Shown here: positions 61,030-64,000 of the stretch, piece by piece
How positions within the stretch are numbered: position 1 is the stretch's first letter
Layout: the number at the start of each line of letters is the position of its first letter
Source of the DNA: Trema orientale
Lineage: Eukaryota; Streptophyta; Magnoliopsida; Rosales; Cannabaceae
Reading direction: 5' to 3'
DNA: 64,000 nt
NCBI GenBank assembly: GCA_002914845.1
Contig: JXTC01000196.1
Span: 429,579 to 493,578 of the forward strand
Translations under genes and position numbers: made by a program
Notes under the pieces: model-generated
Told to the model about the DNA's origin: nothing
Databases searched by the model: none
What the model saw: only the letters and a program-made list of their open reading frames with translations

Positions 61030-61540
61030 ATTATTTTCTTGATGGAAAAGAGATTCTTTTATTACTGATATCCAGAATCATCAATTATAGCCAAAGAAAC
61101 ACGCGGAGGTGTCCCTGATAACCAAACAAAACTAGAACAAGAACTTAAAGTAAAACGAAGTTAGGATGTGTGCAACTTTATTCCTGTAAACAGGAATAAA
61201 ATTATATACCACATTTCCTAGCAATCTAAGATTGACGATAATGTCAGACAAAATAGAACTCTCCATTGATAACGGTTCAAATGAATGGTGAATGGAGGTT
61301 GTATTATTTGAGTCACTCTCCAACTTAGAAATAGCGAAGCCATGATAGAGAGCAAATATAGTGCCTTCCCTAAGAGCAAAACACTCAGCAGTAGCACTGA
61401 AGTGCCCGTATTCTGGTAGCAGATGCGCCACAAACCTGGCCATTAGAGTCCCGAACCACTACACTAATGCCAATAAAACCAGCCATTTCATCAATTATAG
61501 CGTCAACATTTATCTTCAAATAATTGCTACGCGGTGGAAC
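61030..61540 (-). pseudogene. LINE RNase H fragment, frameshifted
   Basis: The minus strand opens after a ctctttag acceptor-like site with PPRSNYLKINVDA...GFIGISVVVRDSNGQV, the first part of a plant RNase H (RVT_3) domain. The frame is lost near 61400-61430 and resumes in another as ATAECFALREG...FALYHGFAISKLESDS, then NLRLLGNVVYNFIPVYRNKVAHILTSF, ending at 61132. Downstream lies a LINE-type tail (agtaataaaagaatctc) and an A-rich run near 61009-61040. A 5'-truncated, inactivated non-LTR element is the best reading; an inactivated domesticated RNase H gene is less likely. Confidence 0.75.
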
Positions 61541-61975
61541 CTAAAGAGAAAAATCAGTGACTTTCCTAGCTTCATGGTGTATACAAAATAAGGTGCATTT
61601 AGCATTCCCCTCTCATCAATACATATCTTATACGAAAGAAGGCATATTTTGCTTTGTAATTTTTATGTATTTATTTATTTCTACGAGAAGACCTTTTTGT
61701 TTATGTAAATTAGTAATAATATGTCCTACTTTTCACCTTAAGCTTAAAAATAGGAGGAAAAAAAAAAGAAGGTATCCCCATGTCACTTTGTGCTTGCTGG
61801 CCTTTTTATTTTAGCACTTATTTTTAAGTTATAAGCTTTTTAATCAAGTTTTATTTGTGAAATTTCACTTTTACTATTTTGTTTCCACCATGTTTACTGT
61901 AGTTGAGTTTCGATTAAATTTATTTTTGGGAAGCATTTCGACAAACACCTAATACGCAGAAAGTAAAACACAAAT

Positions 61976-62280
61976 TCACTTCCGCATCTTGCGATTCAAG
62001 AATTTTGGGATTGAGCAACCCAGGATGCCTTGGAAGCTTTCGAGATTCACGGCCTGCTTGAGAAAGCTGGGATCGTTGTTCTCTTGAGCCATTTGAATCG
62101 AGGATGAGCCAAGTCTGCTCGCGATGGCGATGAGGATCTTGTGCTAGTGCCGTCGCCGACGAACTTGTCAAAACTGGAGTCGTAGAGGTGAGGGAGACGG
62201 TCTGCAGCGGTGACCTCGTCGATGCCGAATTGGGTCGCGTTTTTGTAGCAGAGGTCGTCAAACGATGTGAGAGATTCCAT
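61976..62280 (-). pseudogene. small gene of unknown family, apparently frameshifted
   Basis: From an ATG at 62280 one frame reads MESLTSFDDLCYKNATQF, then GIDEVTAADRLPHLYDSS, then a Ser/Arg-rich run to about 62130. From there another frame gives plausible protein, ILIAIASRLGSSSIQMAQEN, then FLKQAVNLESFQGILG, ending NRKMRK at 61976. Each half looks like real protein and is far less AT-rich than its flanks, so I infer one frameshift in a protein of about 100 residues. A CT-rich leader-like stretch lies upstream (62285-62385). I do not recognise the family. A sequencing error in an intact gene is an alternative to a pseudogene. Confidence 0.5.
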
Positions 62281-62389
62281 TTCTAAGGAGAGTGTGTAGT
62301 CGGAGACTATTAGATGTGGGAAAGAAGCCTCGACAACGACTAATGGTGACGATAGAGAAGGAAGAAGAGAGGGTCTATAAAACGTACCA

Positions 62390-63504
62390 TTAAATTAAGT
62401 TCAAGGTTAAAAATATGGTATCAATCCCATTTAAATGATTAAAAAGGGGCATTTTTATTCATGAAATTAGAAAGAGAGAGATCCACTTAAAAGGTAGCTC
62501 GAAAGTGGAGCATTCCTGTGCAAACCCCTAAAAACTTTTCAAAAATAAAGTTTGAAAAATGACCAGATCTCCCTTATGACATTGGTCAAAAGCCACTTAG
62601 CAACACAAAATGCAACTCAGAATCTTACTAACTACATCCAACATCCATCAGCAGCCATTTAACAAAAGTAAAAATAATTTTCGGATAAGCAAAAAATCAT
62701 CTTAATCAAACTTTAGACAAGCAAAATTAATCTTCTATATCGGTTTTAAGACATACTGCTCTTAGAAAATAATTTAACTAATTACAAAATTTGTATACAG
62801 GTACAATGTACAGACAATCCAAGAAAAGAAAAAAAGTACTGCTAACTTAGCGGATTTCACATCTCACTGAACCCGCAAAAAAGATAAAGGATTTAAATCA
62901 TCAGAAGCATAGAGCTCTTCAGTTTGTTTCACTTTCATCATATGAATTCATTAAAATAACAATTAATACCTCAAACCATGCTAGACGATGGGTAGCTACC
63001 ATGAGCCCCTAAGTCGTATCATAATCCCACTGATCGACAAAAACCAAGACTAACTAGTTTGGGAATTGCTACAAAATGGCCTCAAATGCATCAAGTCATG
63101 AACAAGAGTACTTGATATTCGCTAGTAAGCCGTAGGCGAGGAAGGCTCAAGGCTAATCCAAAAGGGAAAGAAAACTGAACTAGCCGGCCTCTACGTAGAT
63201 TACAAGGGGTAGAACAAAACTATACACAAGCAAGATTTGCCTTTCATTAAAATGATGACAGAACAGAGAACTCACAGTAAAAGAGGAAGATGAAAAAGGG
63301 AAACTAATTTATATTCTACGTTTAGATATGAATGTAAGGGTTAATTCAGTTTATAAGTCTCTAGCCACCGTAGCGTAGACAAAGACCTAGGATTCGTTCC
63401 CACCTTCACTGGATAAACTATATGACAAAGGGCTACTCCTGTTTCGTAGACTGTGAAATAGAAAACTACTTTGTGTGAAAAGTACATAATCTTATCTATC
63501 CTAT
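62390..63504. other. intergenic sequence
   Basis: No gene is supported. The composition is slightly less AT-rich than the rest and could be untranslated or intronic sequence of a gene beyond the window edge, but no exon is recognisable. Confidence 0.4.
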
Positions 63505-63621
63505 TTATTCTGCAATGTAAGAAACCTATCAACATCGAAATTATATGTTTCAACATGTCTATACTGATTATTCTGCAATCTAAGAAATCTATCAACAGTC
63601 GAAATCGGAAGTTTCAACATG
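63505..63621. repeat. imperfect tandem duplication, 63-bp period
   Basis: The unit ttattctgcaatgtaagaaa...gtttcaacatg (63505-63557) is repeated at 63568-63621 with several substitutions and small indels. Confidence 0.7.
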
Positions 63622-64000
63622 ATAAGCACACAGGTGCCAGGTATATGGATTCTGTACTGTAAATTTCAGGTTTCAAAAGAATATTACAAGAAAATGATTG
63701 AGTGGCTTTGAAAGAAGCATCATTGGTTTAATAATTGTACTATAATGATCCTAACCATTGCAATTACGCAGAGTGGTGCATGCTATAAACACCTATCCTG
63801 AGAGCACATATAAAGGAATGCTCTAATATGAACCTTCCATCTAAAAAAATTACTCAAGCCTAATACAAAGTGGGGCTTGAAACCAGATACTGAACTGCGG
63901 TTATGCTGTAGCTTGAATGTTGAAAGAGCAGATATACACAGCAAACATGATTTTGCAGCTAGTGAACTCTAATTGATCACTAACTAGGTGATTAGTGAAG
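63622..64000. other. intergenic or edge sequence
   Basis: Nothing coding is supported before the window ends. Confidence 0.45.

Noticed and set aside
1..64000. CRISPR array, bacterial operon or viral insertion
   Set aside because: No regularly spaced repeats, Shine-Dalgarno-linked genes or viral genes are visible. Splicing, TCP, F-box and OAT genes show plant nuclear DNA.

Overview
The window is nuclear DNA from a flowering plant, most likely a eudicot. It is strongly AT-rich and gene-poor, and contains spliced genes, microsatellites and many small transposon relics. The species cannot be named from the sequence. There is one assembly gap (34 N, 35816-35849).

Three genes are well supported. 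(1) A class II (CIN-type) TCP transcription factor of the TCP2/TCP24 clade lies on the plus strand (CDS 21139-22632). It has a TCP domain, an arginine-rich R domain and an intact miR319 target site, behind a long leader with two predicted introns, several short upstream ORFs and opposing GA and CT tracts. (2) An F-box protein resembling Arabidopsis At5g46170/At4g18380 lies on the minus strand (35021-36224). It is interrupted only by the N gap, whose stated length does not keep the reading frame. (3) A ten-exon gene for mitochondrial ornithine delta-aminotransferase lies on the minus strand (52787-59683). Every exon could be joined in frame, giving 483 residues. These genes are independent of each other: leaf development and growth control, probable ubiquitin-ligase targeting, and arginine/proline metabolism.

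Layout: 1-7430 is intergenic with a LINE-tail-like stretch and a G-box island. 7431-8964 holds a possible gene fragment and a 5'-truncated LINE. 8965-19300 is dense in small elements: a 914-bp element between (TA)n tracts, a SINE with a 17-bp target-site duplication, and two Mutator-type MITEs with 9-bp duplications. 19320-22900 is the TCP gene. 22900-34350 is intergenic, with foldback MITEs, a solo LTR and tandem duplications. 34350-36600 is the F-box gene. 36600-52700 is intergenic, with a third Mutator-type MITE and two hAT elements with exact 8-bp duplications. 52787-59683 is OAT. 59700-64000 holds a decayed hAT copy, a LINE RNase H fragment and a frameshifted unrecognised small gene.

I found no previously undescribed biological system. 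The most informative observations are the non-autonomous transposon families with readable target-site duplications, the layered post-transcriptional control of the TCP gene, and the frame-breaking gap in the F-box gene.
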